Source: Candidatus Rokuibacteriota bacterium (GTDB taxonomy: Bacteria; Methylomirabilota; Methylomirabilia; Rokubacteriales; CSP1-6). From it: a stretch of 34,000 nt of DNA. Below are positions 15,924 through 29,929 of the stretch, in pieces (the first letter of the stretch is position 1; each line of letters opens with the position of its first letter). The stretch spans positions 1 through 34,000 of the forward strand of contig QHSA01000090.1 of assembly GCA_003220315.1 (NCBI GenBank), in the 5' to 3' direction. The position numbers and the translations under genes were made by a program. Below the pieces are notes generated by a model that made no database searches, was not told the DNA's origin, and saw only the letters and a program-made list of their open reading frames with translations.

Positions 15924-16548
15924 GCCCCCGCGCCTTGAGGTCGGCCTGGAGGGCCGCGTACACCCGGCGCGCCTCGGCGATCGTCGTCTCGCGGTCGCCC
16001 GAGTTGTCGATGACGTAGTCCGCCAGCTTCGCCTTCTCCGCGACGGGCATCTGGCTCCGCATCCGCTGCTCCGCCGCCGCGGCGCCCAGCGCGTCGCGCG
16101 CCGTGAGGCGCTGGGCCTGCGTCGCCGCGTCCGTGACGACCACGACGAGGCGATCCATGGCCGTGGAGTTCCCGCTCTCGATCATCACGGGGGCGTCGAA
16201 GATCACGAGGCCGGCGAAGTCGCGCGCCTCGAGCTCGGCGAGCGTCCGCGCAAACCGCTCCCGGATCCGCGGGTGGGTGATCGCCTCGAGGCGCTTCTTC
16301 GCGTCGGGAGCGGCGAAGACGATCGCGCCGAGCTTCTGGCGGTCGAGCAGCCCGTCGGGCCGGAGGATCCCGCGCCCGAACGTCGCGACGATCTCGTCGT
16401 ACGCGGGCTCGCCGGGGACCACCACCGCGCGCGCGAGCACGTCGGCGTCGATGATCACGGACCCGAGCCGCCGGAAGACCTCGGCGACGGTGGATTTGCC
16501 GGTCGCGATGCCCCCCGTCAGCCCCACGAGGAGGAACCTCCGCGTCAT
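15910..16548 (-). CDS. coaE: Dephospho-CoA kinase
   Basis: This 212-residue enzyme catalyses the last step of coenzyme A synthesis, ATP-dependent phosphorylation of the 3'-hydroxyl of dephospho-CoA. The P-loop is GLTGGIATGKST (residues 9-20). It is followed by 'VIIDADVLARAVV', 'ITHPRIRERF' and 'VIFDAPVMIESG', the usual CoaE elements. In the last of these most members have 'PLLFE'; here it is PVMIE, a mild variation. The terminal helix 'YVIDNSGDRETTIAEARRV' is typical. The ATG overlaps the polA stop in an ATGA. The frame stays open far upstream inside polA, but CoaE homology begins at this methionine. Confidence 0.95.
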   Translation of the reverse strand: MTRRFLLVGLTGGIATGKSTVAEVFRRLGSVIIDADVLARAVVVPGEPAYDEIVATFGRGILRPDGLLDRQKLGAIVFAAPDAKKRLEAITHPRIRERFARTLAELEARDFAGLVIFDAPVMIESGNSTAMDRLVVVVTDAATQAQRLTARDALGAAAAEQRMRSQMPVAEKAKLADYVIDNSGDRETTIAEARRVYAALQADLKARGRARD

Positions 16549-19190
16549 ACCTCCGCCCAGTCCGCGCCCGACTTCACGTCGACGACGAGGGGGATCTGGA
16601 GCGGCAGCGCCAATTCCATGATTTCCCGCGCGAGCGCCTCGACGGCGGCGACCTCCTCGGGCGGCGCCTCGAAGAGGAGCTCGTCGTGGACCTGCAGCAG
16701 CATCCGCGCGCGCAGGCGGCGCGCCTCGAGCGCCGCCTGCATCCGCACCATCGCGATCTTGATCATGTCGCTCGCGGTGCCCTGGACCGGCGCGTTCATG
16801 GCCATGCGCTCGGCCGCGTTGCGCGCGATGGGGTTCGCGCTCCTGAGGTCGGGCAGGTACCGGCGGCGGCCCAGCAGCGTGGTGACGAAGCCGTGCTCGC
16901 GCCCGAACGCCAGCGTCGCGTCGATGAACGCGCGCACGCGGGGGTGGGCCGCAAAGTAGTCGTCGATGTAGCGCTGGGCCGCCTTCTGGTCGATCTTCGT
17001 CGCCTGCGAGAGGCCGAAGGCCGAGACGCCGTACAGGATCGCGAAGTTGGCGCTCTTGGCGATCGTCCGCTGGAGCGGTGTGACCTCCGCGGGGGGGAGC
17101 CTGAACACTTCCGACGCCGTGCGCGTGTGGATGTCCTCGCCCCGCCGGAAGGCCTCGATGATCGCGGGATCGCCGGACAGATGCGCGAGGATTCGGAGTT
17201 CGATCTGCGAGTAGTCGGCGGCGACGAACCGCCAGCCCGCCGCCGGGATGAACGCGGCACGGATCCGCCGGCCGAGCTCGGTCCGGATCGGGATGTTCAT
17301 GAGGTTCGGGTCCTGCGAGGAGAGCCGCCCCGTCGTGGCCACGAGCTGGTTGAACGTCGTGTGGATGCGCCCGGTGCGCGGGTCGATGAGCGCCGGCAGG
17401 GTGTCGGCGTAGGTCCCCTTGAGCTTGGCCAGCGTCCGATGCTCGAGGATCTTCGCGGGCAGCGGGTGGCCGAGCGCGAGCTCGGTGAGGACGTCGGCGT
17501 CGGTCGAGTAGCCCGTCTTCGTGCGGCGGAGCGCGGGCAGCCCGAGCTTCTCGAAGAGGATGTGCGCGAGCTGCTTCGGCGACGCGATCGTGAACTCCTC
17601 GCCGGCGAGCTGCCAGATCTCCCGCGTCAGGTTGTCGAGGCTCCGCTCGAGCTCCTTCGCGAACGCCTCGAGCCGCGCGGGATCGACGCGGATGCCGTGG
17701 CGCTCCATGCGCGCGAGCACCGGCACGAGCGGGCGCTCGATCTCCTCGTAGACCTTCCAGAGCTCCTTGTCCCGGAGCTCCGCCGCCACGTGCTCCCAGT
17801 AGCGATGGACCCACCTCGCGCGCTCCGCGAGCACCCGCCCCAGCTCCGCGTCGTCTCCGGCGGGTGCCGGGGCGGGCTCCGAGCGAGTGTCGTCCCGAGC
17901 GGAGGAGCCTGCCCCGGCACCCACCGCCGCCGGCGCCGGAAGCGGGGGCGGGCACTCGCCGAACGCTTCGAGGCACAGCTCCTCGAGGCGGTACGCCGAG
18001 CGGGCCGGATTGAGGAGATACGCGGCGACCGCACTGTCCTGGATCGGCGGGAGCGCCACCCCGTGGGCGAGCCACGCCTCGACGAGCGGCTTCGCGTCGT
18101 GAACCCGGACTTCAAGGTCGCCGAGCGGGACGGCGTCGGGCGACGGGACCCGCGCGGCCCCGGCGGCCGGATGGAAGACGGCGATCCCCGCGAGGCGCGG
18201 GTCCGGTGGCCGGGCGTTGCCCGCCCAGTCGAGGGCGAGCGGCGCGCCGGCGGGGAGGGAGGCGAGCCACGCCGCGACCGCGGCGCGATCCGGGAGGACG
18301 GTGACGGGCGCCCCGCTGACGGCGGCGACCGGTGCCGGGAGGTCTTTCAGGAGCCGCGTGAACTCGAGCTCCATCCAGAGGGCCCGAAGCTTCGTCCAGT
18401 CGGGCTCGCGCCGGCGGGCCGTCTCGAGGTCGAACGCGAGCGGCACGTCCCGGTTGAGCGTCGCCAGCTCGCGGGAGAGGAACGCGTCCTTGCGCCCGGT
18501 GGCGAGCGTCTCGCGCAGCTTGCCGGGGACGAGCGGCAGGTTCTCGTAGAGTCGCTCGACCGAGCCGAACTGGCCGATGAGCTTCACGGCCGTTTTCTCC
18601 CCCACCCCGTGAACGCCCTTGATGTTGTCGATCGCGTCACCCATGAGCGCCAGCACGTCGGCGATTTGCCCGGGCTCGACGCCCCACCGCTCGCGCACCT
18701 TCGCCTCGTCGTACAGGACGGGCTCCCCGGTGCGGCCCGAGACGGAGAGGACGCGCACGCGCGGGCCGACGAGCTGGAGGAGATCCTTGTCACCGGTGAC
18801 GATCACGACCTCGAGGTCGGGCCGCGCGAGGGCGCGGGCGACGAGGGTGGCGAGGACGTCGTCGGCCTCGAAGCCCGCGACCTCGATCACCGGGATCCGG
18901 AGCGCCTCGAACAGGCGCTTGACGTAGGGGAGCTGCCGAACGAGGTCGTCGGGCATCGCCGCGCGGGTCGCCTTGTACTCGGCGGAGAGCGCGTCCCTGA
19001 ACGTGGGCCCGGGGGGGTCCCAGGCGACCGCGAGGTAGTCGGGCTGCTCCTCGCGGCAGAGCTTCCAGAGCATCGTGCTGAGGATCAGCACCGCCTGCGT
19101 CGGGATCCCCTTGGAGGTCGAGAGGTAGCCGACCGCGTGGTAGGCGCGGAAGAGCTGCGAGTGACCGTCGACCACGTAGAGCGTCTTCAC
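16545..19190 (-). CDS. polA: DNA polymerase I
   Basis: This 881-residue protein has three parts. The 5' nuclease domain (about 1-290) shows 'LYVVDGHSQLFRAYHAV', 'EVAGFEADDVLATL', 'VIVTGDKDLLQLV' and 'GDAIDNIKGVHGVGEKTAVK'. The family A polymerase domain (about 480-881) has motif A 'ADYSQIELRILAHLSG' (D659), motif B 'RTIAKSANFAILYG' and motif C 'LLQVHDELLFE' (D836). The middle 3'-5' exonuclease domain is degenerate: Exo I reads LALDWAGNA, without the D-x-E pair, and the other carboxylates are not recognisable. It probably lacks proofreading, as in Taq and Bst. The GTG start overlaps the DUF429 stop in a GTGA; the upstream open frame is a shadow. Confidence 0.95.
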   Translation of the reverse strand: MKTLYVVDGHSQLFRAYHAVGYLSTSKGIPTQAVLILSTMLWKLCREEQPDYLAVAWDPPGPTFRDALSAEYKATRAAMPDDLVRQLPYVKRLFEALRIPVIEVAGFEADDVLATLVARALARPDLEVVIVTGDKDLLQLVGPRVRVLSVSGRTGEPVLYDEAKVRERWGVEPGQIADVLALMGDAIDNIKGVHGVGEKTAVKLIGQFGSVERLYENLPLVPGKLRETLATGRKDAFLSRELATLNRDVPLAFDLETARRREPDWTKLRALWMELEFTRLLKDLPAPVAAVSGAPVTVLPDRAAVAAWLASLPAGAPLALDWAGNARPPDPRLAGIAVFHPAAGAARVPSPDAVPLGDLEVRVHDAKPLVEAWLAHGVALPPIQDSAVAAYLLNPARSAYRLEELCLEAFGECPPPLPAPAAVGAGAGSSARDDTRSEPAPAPAGDDAELGRVLAERARWVHRYWEHVAAELRDKELWKVYEEIERPLVPVLARMERHGIRVDPARLEAFAKELERSLDNLTREIWQLAGEEFTIASPKQLAHILFEKLGLPALRRTKTGYSTDADVLTELALGHPLPAKILEHRTLAKLKGTYADTLPALIDPRTGRIHTTFNQLVATTGRLSSQDPNLMNIPIRTELGRRIRAAFIPAAGWRFVAADYSQIELRILAHLSGDPAIIEAFRRGEDIHTRTASEVFRLPPAEVTPLQRTIAKSANFAILYGVSAFGLSQATKIDQKAAQRYIDDYFAAHPRVRAFIDATLAFGREHGFVTTLLGRRRYLPDLRSANPIARNAAERMAMNAPVQGTASDMIKIAMVRMQAALEARRLRARMLLQVHDELLFEAPPEEVAAVEALAREIMELALPLQIPLVVDVKSGADWAEV

Positions 19191-20076
19191 GCCAGGCTCC
19201 ACCGGTCGCCGTCCTCGTAGACCGCGGGCTCGCAGTGTGGAACGTCGGCGGCGACGCGCGCGAGATTGGCTCGGAGCTCGCGCTCCGCCCATGGCACGGA
19301 GGACGGCGCTCCGCGCCCCCACAGCTCGCGGAGGGAGAGCACGATACAGCCGTCGCGGTCGCACCCCACCGCGACGAACCGATTCGCCGCGACCGAGAGC
19401 GCGGTCAGCGCGCACACGAAGCTCGCGACCTCCTCGTGGTCGTCGAGGCAGAGCTCCCCCTCGATCGCACGCCGGGGGACGAGCGATTCGACGAGCCTCC
19501 GGAGCTTTCGCGGGATCACGGGGTCGCCTGGAGGCCAATTGTAAAGCGTGTCGGTCCACTTCCGTCGCCGCCGGGCCGCTCGCGGGTAATCCGCCTCGTC
19601 GCAGAGCACGCCCAGGAAGAGATTCGGGAACGCCTCGACGATCGCCCGCGCGTGGATCGCGGGCACGTGCGCCGCCGGCCTGACGCGGCACTCGCGCAAG
19701 ACAAAGTTGGCGAGCCGTGTCGCGTGGGCGTGCAGGTCCCGGCCGCTTCCCCCGTTCGTCGGGCCCGGCTTTCCGCGGCGCGCGAACGCGCCGCGACTCA
19801 GCAGGCTCTCGGCGCAGCGATAGCGCGGCGTCGGGTCGAGCCGGGGAAGGAGCGGCCCGTCGATCGCCACGGCGCTGAGCTCGACCTCGCGGTCGGGCAG
19901 CACGCGTCGGAGCACGTCGCGACGGTCGGGCTCGTCGCGGCCCGCGTTGTGACACGTCCAGCGGACCGCGCGAGCGTCCCACGCGAGCCCGCAGAACCCG
20001 GTCGTCTTCCGGCGCGCGCTGTAGCCGACGTCGATCCCGAGCACGCTGCCGCGTTCGGGCAACCGGCCTCGACTCC

Positions 20077-20080
<4 letters not shown>
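19187..20080 (-). CDS. DUF429 protein, predicted RNase H-like nuclease
   Basis: This protein has 297 residues from the GTG that overlaps the glnE stop (GTGA). It begins a strand with GSVLGIDVGYSA, the first acidic motif of the RNase H-like fold, followed by 'VELSAVAIDGPL', 'IVEAFPNLFLGVL' and 'CLDDHEEVASFVCALTALSV'. The last matches the DUF429 pattern of acidic residues before a 'DA--CA-TA' helix. A nuclease role is predicted for the family from its fold, but the substrate is unknown. It sits between glnE and polA with 4-nt overlaps on both sides. I am fairly sure of the family, less so of any activity. Confidence 0.75.
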
Positions 20081-25289
<5,209 letters not shown>

Positions 25290-25293
<4 letters not shown>

Positions 25294-25997
25294 GACGCAC
25301 GACCTCCGTCGGGGGCGGGGGGCGCGCCGAGCGACGTGGGCTGCCCTGAGCGTGGGGCGTCCCCCACCCTCGACGTCTCGAACCACATGGAGCGCGGGAT
25401 CGGCGGGAGATGGGCGGTGTCGTTGACGCACACGAGCCGCGGGGGCTCCGCGATCGACAGCGAGCCGTTGTCGATGCGGAGCCGCCAGAGCGCGTTGAGC
25501 GAGACGCCCAGCAGATGGCAGAGGTAGACGCTGATCACGCCGCCGTGGGCGACGACCAGCACGTCGTCGCCGTTCCGATGGCTGGCGCCGATCCGCTCGA
25601 TGGCGCGCCCCACCCGGGCCGAGACCTCCGGGAGCGCTTCGCCACCGGGCGGCGGGCAATCGAGCGGCGCGCGGACCCACGCGTGGTACGGGTCCCCGTC
25701 GAGGGCGCGGACCTCGTCCACCGTGCGTCCCTCCCACTCCCCGAGTGAGAGCTCGCGGAGGTCCGGCAACGGTGTCCGCGGGATCGCGGTCCCCGCGAGC
25801 GCGATCGCGGCCGTCTCCAGCGCGCGGCGCATCGGGCTCACGTACGCCGCGGCCACGCGATAGCCACGCCGAACCGCGCGCCCCAGCGCCTCGGCCTGGG
25901 CGCGCCCGGTGTCGGAGAGCCCGACGTCGTTGGCGCCCTGGAAGCGCCGCACCCGATTCCACTCCGACTGGCCGTGGCGCACCAGCAGAAGCCTCAC
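25290..25997 (-). CDS. Histidine phosphatase family protein (phosphoglycerate mutase-like)
   Basis: This 235-residue protein opens MRLLLVRHGQSEWN, with the RHG motif and catalytic H8. It continues with 'VSPMRRALETAAIAL', 'ELSLGEWEG' and the second catalytic histidine in 'VLVVAHGGVISVYL'. Members include cofactor-dependent phosphoglycerate mutase, alpha-ribazole phosphatase and broad phosphatases. The short form and 'LGEWEG' favour a phosphatase over glycolytic mutase; the substrate is not decided. The last 30 residues are Pro/Gly/Ser-rich and outside the usual fold. The GTG start overlaps the gltX stop (GTGA) and directly precedes the catalytic motif, so it is well placed. Confidence 0.9.
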
Positions 25998-27412
25998 CGA
26001 CGCCTCCGCGCGGCGATCCAGTCCTGGGCCGCGCGAAGGCGCGCGAGCGCCTCCTCGCGCCCCAGCAGGGCGAGGACCTCGAAGAGGGGCGGCGACGCCG
26101 TGCCCCCGGTGAGCGCCAGGCGGGTGAGCTGGGCCAGGTCGACGAGCTTGAGCCCGAGCTCCGCGCCCAGGTCGCGGTACAGGCACTCGAGCGCGTCGGG
26201 GGTGAAGCTCGGCAGCGTCTCGAGCCGGGCGACGATCGCCGCGAGCCGCCCCGCACCCGCCTCGGTGAAGTACGTGTCCGCCGCCTCGCGCGCGTAGTCA
26301 CGCGGGCGCTCGAAGTAGAAGCGGCCGACCTCGAGCAGTTCGCGGAACGTCTTTCCGCGCTCCTTGAGGGTCGGCAGCACGCGCGCGACGTACGCACGGT
26401 CGCGGGGCCCGTCGAGTCCGACCGCCGGGAAGAACGGCGCCACCGACGCGGCGAGCTCGTCCGCGTCCATCCGCTTGATGCACTGGTGCGAGAGCCACTC
26501 GAGCTTCGCGTGGTCGAAGACGGCGCCGGAGGAGGCGACGTCCTTGATGTCGAAGAGCTCGATCAGCTCCTCCCGCGTGAAGATCTCCTGGTCGCCGTGG
26601 GACCAGCCCAGACGGGCCAGGTAGTTGACCATCGCCTCGGCGGGAATTCCCGCGTCACGGAACGCCTGGACGGAGGTCGCGCCGTGGCGCTTCGAGAGCC
26701 GGCTCCGGTCCGGTCCCAGAATCATCGAGACGTGCGCCATCTCGGGGATGGGGTAACCGAGGGCTTCGTAGCAGAGGATCTGCTTCGGCGTGTTCGGCAG
26801 GTGGTCGTTCCCGCGGATCACGTGGGTGATCCGCATCGTCACGTCGTCGACGACCACGCAGAAGTTGTACGTGGGCGTCCCCTCGGTGCGGACGAGGATC
26901 CAGTCGTCGAGCTGGCTGTGGTCGAACGTCACCGGGCCGTGGATCAGGTCGTTCACGACCGTCGCGCCCTCGTCCGGGATCCTGAGGCGGAGCGCGCCCG
27001 CGGCGAGGCCGCGCGCGCGACACCGTCCCGAGTACCGGAAGGTCTCCTTGCGCGCCTGCGCGGCCCGGCGCTCGCGCTCCAGCTCCACGGGCGCGCAGTC
27101 GCAGTAGTAGGCGCGGCCGGTGGCGAAGAGCCGCTCGGCGTGCTCGCGGTAGGTCGCGAGCCGCTCGCTCTGGCGATAGCCGGGCGTCGGCGGCCCCTCG
27201 TCCCAGGGAAGGCCGAGCCACTCGAGCGCCTCGAGGATCGCGGCGACGTTCGCGTCGGTCGAGCGGGAGCGGTCGGTGTCCTCGATCCGGAGGACGAAGG
27301 CGCCGCGGTGGTGGCGCGCGTAGAGCCAGTTGAACAGCGCGGTGCGCGCGCCGCCGACGTGCAGGTGTCCCGTCGGGCTCGGCGCGAAGCGCACACGGAC
27401 GGCGCCGGTCAC
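25994..27412 (-). CDS. gltX: Glutamyl-tRNA synthetase
   Basis: This 472-residue class I synthetase charges tRNA-Glu. The HIGH-type site appears in 'RFAPSPTGHLHVGGARTALF' and the KMSKS-type loop in 'RSRLSKRHGATSVQAF'. 'LRIEDTDRSRS', 'DDWILVRTEGTPTYNF' and 'HVIRGNDHLPNTPKQ' are family signatures, and the anticodon-binding helices follow. It may be discriminating or may also charge tRNA-Gln; that needs the gatCAB and glnS context outside the window. The first GTG is taken as the start because conserved sequence begins within a few residues. The 115-nt gap upstream is one of the few breaks in the minus-strand run and may hold a promoter. Confidence 0.96.
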   Translation of the reverse strand: MTGAVRVRFAPSPTGHLHVGGARTALFNWLYARHHRGAFVLRIEDTDRSRSTDANVAAILEALEWLGLPWDEGPPTPGYRQSERLATYREHAERLFATGRAYYCDCAPVELERERRAAQARKETFRYSGRCRARGLAAGALRLRIPDEGATVVNDLIHGPVTFDHSQLDDWILVRTEGTPTYNFCVVVDDVTMRITHVIRGNDHLPNTPKQILCYEALGYPIPEMAHVSMILGPDRSRLSKRHGATSVQAFRDAGIPAEAMVNYLARLGWSHGDQEIFTREELIELFDIKDVASSGAVFDHAKLEWLSHQCIKRMDADELAASVAPFFPAVGLDGPRDRAYVARVLPTLKERGKTFRELLEVGRFYFERPRDYAREAADTYFTEAGAGRLAAIVARLETLPSFTPDALECLYRDLGAELGLKLVDLAQLTRLALTGGTASPPLFEVLALLGREEALARLRAAQDWIAARRRR

Positions 27413-27476
27413 GTCAGTCCCGACGCGAACGGCGCGCAGCCGACGAGCGGATCGCGACGTGGTTTCTCACGCCGCC

Positions 27477-27482
27477 ATTCTA
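27477..27482 (-). promoter_or_regulatory. Possible -10 element for gltX
   Basis: On the minus strand TAGAAT, one mismatch from TATAAT, lies in the 115-nt gap before gltX and would place transcription start about 60 nt upstream of the GTG. No good -35 is seen 17 nt further up, so this rests on the hexamer and its position. The rest of the gap shows nothing else recognisable. Confidence 0.3.
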
Positions 27483-27527
27483 CCCCAGCCGCGCACCCGG
27501 GACGGCCCGGCGGCCCGCGCCGCCCGG

Positions 27528-28838
27528 CTACAAACGGATGACGTGTGGGGCGGGCAGAACGTCCGCGGTCGCGTTGCGGGTGTCGATCACGAGGCGCGCC
27601 TCCCGCACGATCGCCCCCCAGTCGTACCCGTTGTGCGGCGTGAGGATCAGCACCACGTCGCGACCCGCGAGATCGGCGTCGCGCCAGGCGATCGACTCGA
27701 GCGTCGTGCGCTCGAGCGTGAGCGACGGCACGAACGGGTCGTGGTAGACGGCCGCGGCGCCCTTCGTGAGGAGGGTCTGGAGGATCTCGATCGCGGGCGA
27801 GTCGCGCGTGTCGGCGACGTTCGCCTTGTAGGCCACGCCGAGGGCGAGGATGCGTGCGCCACGGACCGCGCGGCCACGCTCGTTGAGCGCGTCGGTGATG
27901 AGCTGCACGACGTACGTCGGCATCTGGCGGTTGATCTCGTCGGCAAACGCGATGAAGCGCGGCTCGTAGCCCTCGAGGCGCACCCGCCACGAGAGGTAGT
28001 GGGGATCGCTCGGCAGGCAATGCCCGCCGAGGCCCGGCCCGGGGTAGAAGGGCATGAAGCCGAACGGCTTCGTCGCGGCGGCGCCGATCACCTCCCACAC
28101 CGAGATGCCGAGGCGGCGGCACATGATCGCGAACTCGTTCACCAGGGCGATGTTGACCGAGCGGAAGGTGTTCTCGAACAGCTTGACCATCTCGGCCGTC
28201 TCCGGCCCGGACACCGGGACGACCTGCCGCGTGATGCGCGCGTAGAGCGTCGCCGCCAGCTCCCGGCACGCCGGCGTGAGGCCGCCGACCACCTTGGGGA
28301 TCTCCCGCAGCGTGTAGCGGCGGTTCCCCGGGTCGATGCGCTCGGGCGAGAACGCGAGGAAGAAGTCCTCCCCGGCCCTGAGCCCGCGGGCCTGGAAGCG
28401 CGGCAGCAGGATCTCCTGCGTCGTGCCCGGGTAGGTCGTCGACTCGAGCACGACGAGCTGGCCGCGTCGGATCACGCCGGCGACCGCGTCGGCGGCGCTC
28501 ACGATGTAGGAGATATCGGGCTCCTTCGACTTGCCGAGGGGCGTGGGGACGCAGATCAGGATCGCGTCGACGTCCTTGAGGGCGGCGACGTCGTCGGTGG
28601 CGGTGAGGCGCCCCGCCGTCACCAGACCGGCGAGGGTGCTGGTCGGCACGTCCTCGACGAAGCTCTCGCCCGCACGGACGCGCGCCACTCGCGTGGGATC
28701 GACGTCCAGGCCGATCACGGTCGCCCCTGACTCGGCGAACGCCACGGCCAGCGGCAGGCCCACGTAGCCGAGCCCGATGAGGCCGACGATCGGCGTCGCC
28801 GCGAGTCGCTGCTTGAGCGCCTCCGCCGTGGACGTCAT
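27528..28838 (-). CDS. Nucleotide-sugar (UDP-GlcNAc/UDP-Glc type) dehydrogenase
   Basis: This 436-residue NAD-dependent dehydrogenase oxidises C6 of a UDP-sugar to the uronic acid. The Rossmann motif is VGLIGLGYVGLPLA (about residues 18-31). 'VLESTTYPGTTQEI' and 'FSPERIDPGN' follow, and the catalytic cysteine is C274 in GGHCLPSDPHYLSW. The sequence 'GKSKEPDISYI' and the 'FGFMPFYPGPGLGGHC' run resemble WbpA/TviB-type UDP-GlcNAc dehydrogenases more than UDP-glucose dehydrogenases; I judge this by eye. It overlaps the upstream DegT aminotransferase (ATGA), the usual partner in acetamido-sugar pathways. With lptD two genes up, a role in LPS or capsule sugar synthesis is likely. Confidence 0.9.
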   Translation of the reverse strand: MTSTAEALKQRLAATPIVGLIGLGYVGLPLAVAFAESGATVIGLDVDPTRVARVRAGESFVEDVPTSTLAGLVTAGRLTATDDVAALKDVDAILICVPTPLGKSKEPDISYIVSAADAVAGVIRRGQLVVLESTTYPGTTQEILLPRFQARGLRAGEDFFLAFSPERIDPGNRRYTLREIPKVVGGLTPACRELAATLYARITRQVVPVSGPETAEMVKLFENTFRSVNIALVNEFAIMCRRLGISVWEVIGAAATKPFGFMPFYPGPGLGGHCLPSDPHYLSWRVRLEGYEPRFIAFADEINRQMPTYVVQLITDALNERGRAVRGARILALGVAYKANVADTRDSPAIEILQTLLTKGAAAVYHDPFVPSLTLERTTLESIAWRDADLAGRDVVLILTPHNGYDWGAIVREARLVIDTRNATADVLPAPHVIRL

Positions 28839-29929
28839 ATCCGCTCGCACGCCTTTCGCACGGCGGCGGCGACGGCGTCGACCTCGGCGTCGGTCAATTC
28901 CGCGAAGCACGGCAGGGACAGCACCTCGCGGGCGGCTCGCCAGGCCTCGGGGAAGCGGCGCTCGTCCCCGCCGAACAGGGGCTGATTCGGCACGGTGAGG
29001 GGATAGTGCACCGCGGTCCCCACGCCGAGATCGGTGAGCGCCTTGGCGAGCGCGTCGCGTTGCGCGTGGCGGACGGTGAAGAGGTGATAGACGTGCCGTG
29101 CCTGTCGACGCTCCACCGGGAGCCCGAGCGGCAGGTCGGTGAGGAGCTCGCGATACCGGGCCGCGACCCGTCGTCGGCGCTCCGTCCACTCCCCGAGCCG
29201 CTCGAGCTTCACGCGGAGGACGGCCGCCTGGAGCTCGTCGAGCCGGCTCGAGTAGCCGAGCTCCACGTGGCGGTAGCGGCCGCCGTCGCCGTGGTGCCTG
29301 AGGCGCCGCAGGCGCTCCGCGACGTCGTCGCGGTCGGTGAGCACCATCCCCCCGTCGCCGCACGCGCCGACGTTCTTCGTCGGATAGAACGAGACGCACG
29401 CCGCGTCTCCCCAGTTCCCAACTGGTTTCCCGGCCCACGTCGCGCCGATGGCCTGCGCCGCGTCCTCGAGGACGGCGAGCCCGTGCCGCCGCGCGAGGGC
29501 CACGATCGCGTCCATCGGCGCGGGGTGGCCGTAGAGGTGCACGGGGAGGATCGCTCGCGTCCGGGGCGTCAGCGCGCGCTCCGCCGCCGGGACGTCGAGC
29601 GTGTAGGTGGCGGGATCGATGTCGACGAAGACCGGTGTGGCACCCGCCATCACGATGGTCGAGGCCGAGGCGACGAAGGAGAACGCGGGCGTCAAGACCT
29701 CGTCACCGGGCCCGACGTCGAGCGCCACCAGGGCCAGGCGGAGCGCGTCGGTGCCGGACGCGACGCCGACCGCATGGCGGACGCCGCACGCGACGGCGAC
29801 CTCGTGCTCGAGCGCGCGGCCTTCGTCGCCCAGGATGAACTGGCTCCGGTCGAGCACGCGGGCCATCGCCGCGAGGAGCTCTGTGCGGAGTCCCGCGTGC
29901 TGGCGGGTCAGGTCGATGAAGGGGATCAC
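28835..29929 (-). CDS. DegT/DnrJ/EryC1-family sugar aminotransferase
   Basis: This 364-residue PLP enzyme transfers an amino group to a keto-sugar nucleotide. It opens 'IPFIDLTRQHAGLRTEL', typical of WbpE/FdtB-like members, then 'GVASGTDALRLALVAL' (PLP phosphate binding) and 'VLEDAAQAIGATW'. The Schiff-base lysine is K185 in SFYPTKNVGACGDGG. The substrate-binding C-terminus includes 'GVGTAVHYPLTV'. The GTG start overlaps the lptD stop (GTGA); open frame upstream is antisense-like shadow within lptD. Paired with the dehydrogenase, it would make a 3-amino-3-deoxy uronic acid sugar nucleotide if the pathway is Wbp-like. An acetyltransferase and an oxidase for that pathway are not in the window. 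Confidence 0.92.
   Translation of the reverse strand: MIPFIDLTRQHAGLRTELLAAMARVLDRSQFILGDEGRALEHEVAVACGVRHAVGVASGTDALRLALVALDVGPGDEVLTPAFSFVASASTIVMAGATPVFVDIDPATYTLDVPAAERALTPRTRAILPVHLYGHPAPMDAIVALARRHGLAVLEDAAQAIGATWAGKPVGNWGDAACVSFYPTKNVGACGDGGMVLTDRDDVAERLRRLRHHGDGGRYRHVELGYSSRLDELQAAVLRVKLERLGEWTERRRRVAARYRELLTDLPLGLPVERRQARHVYHLFTVRHAQRDALAKALTDLGVGTAVHYPLTVPNQPLFGGDERRFPEAWRAAREVLSLPCFAELTDAEVDAVAAAVRKACERI

Noticed and set aside
16686-19220. 844-codon plus-strand open frame antisense to polA
   Set aside because: The opposite strand encodes an unmistakable DNA polymerase I; the mirror frame shows only compositional bias.
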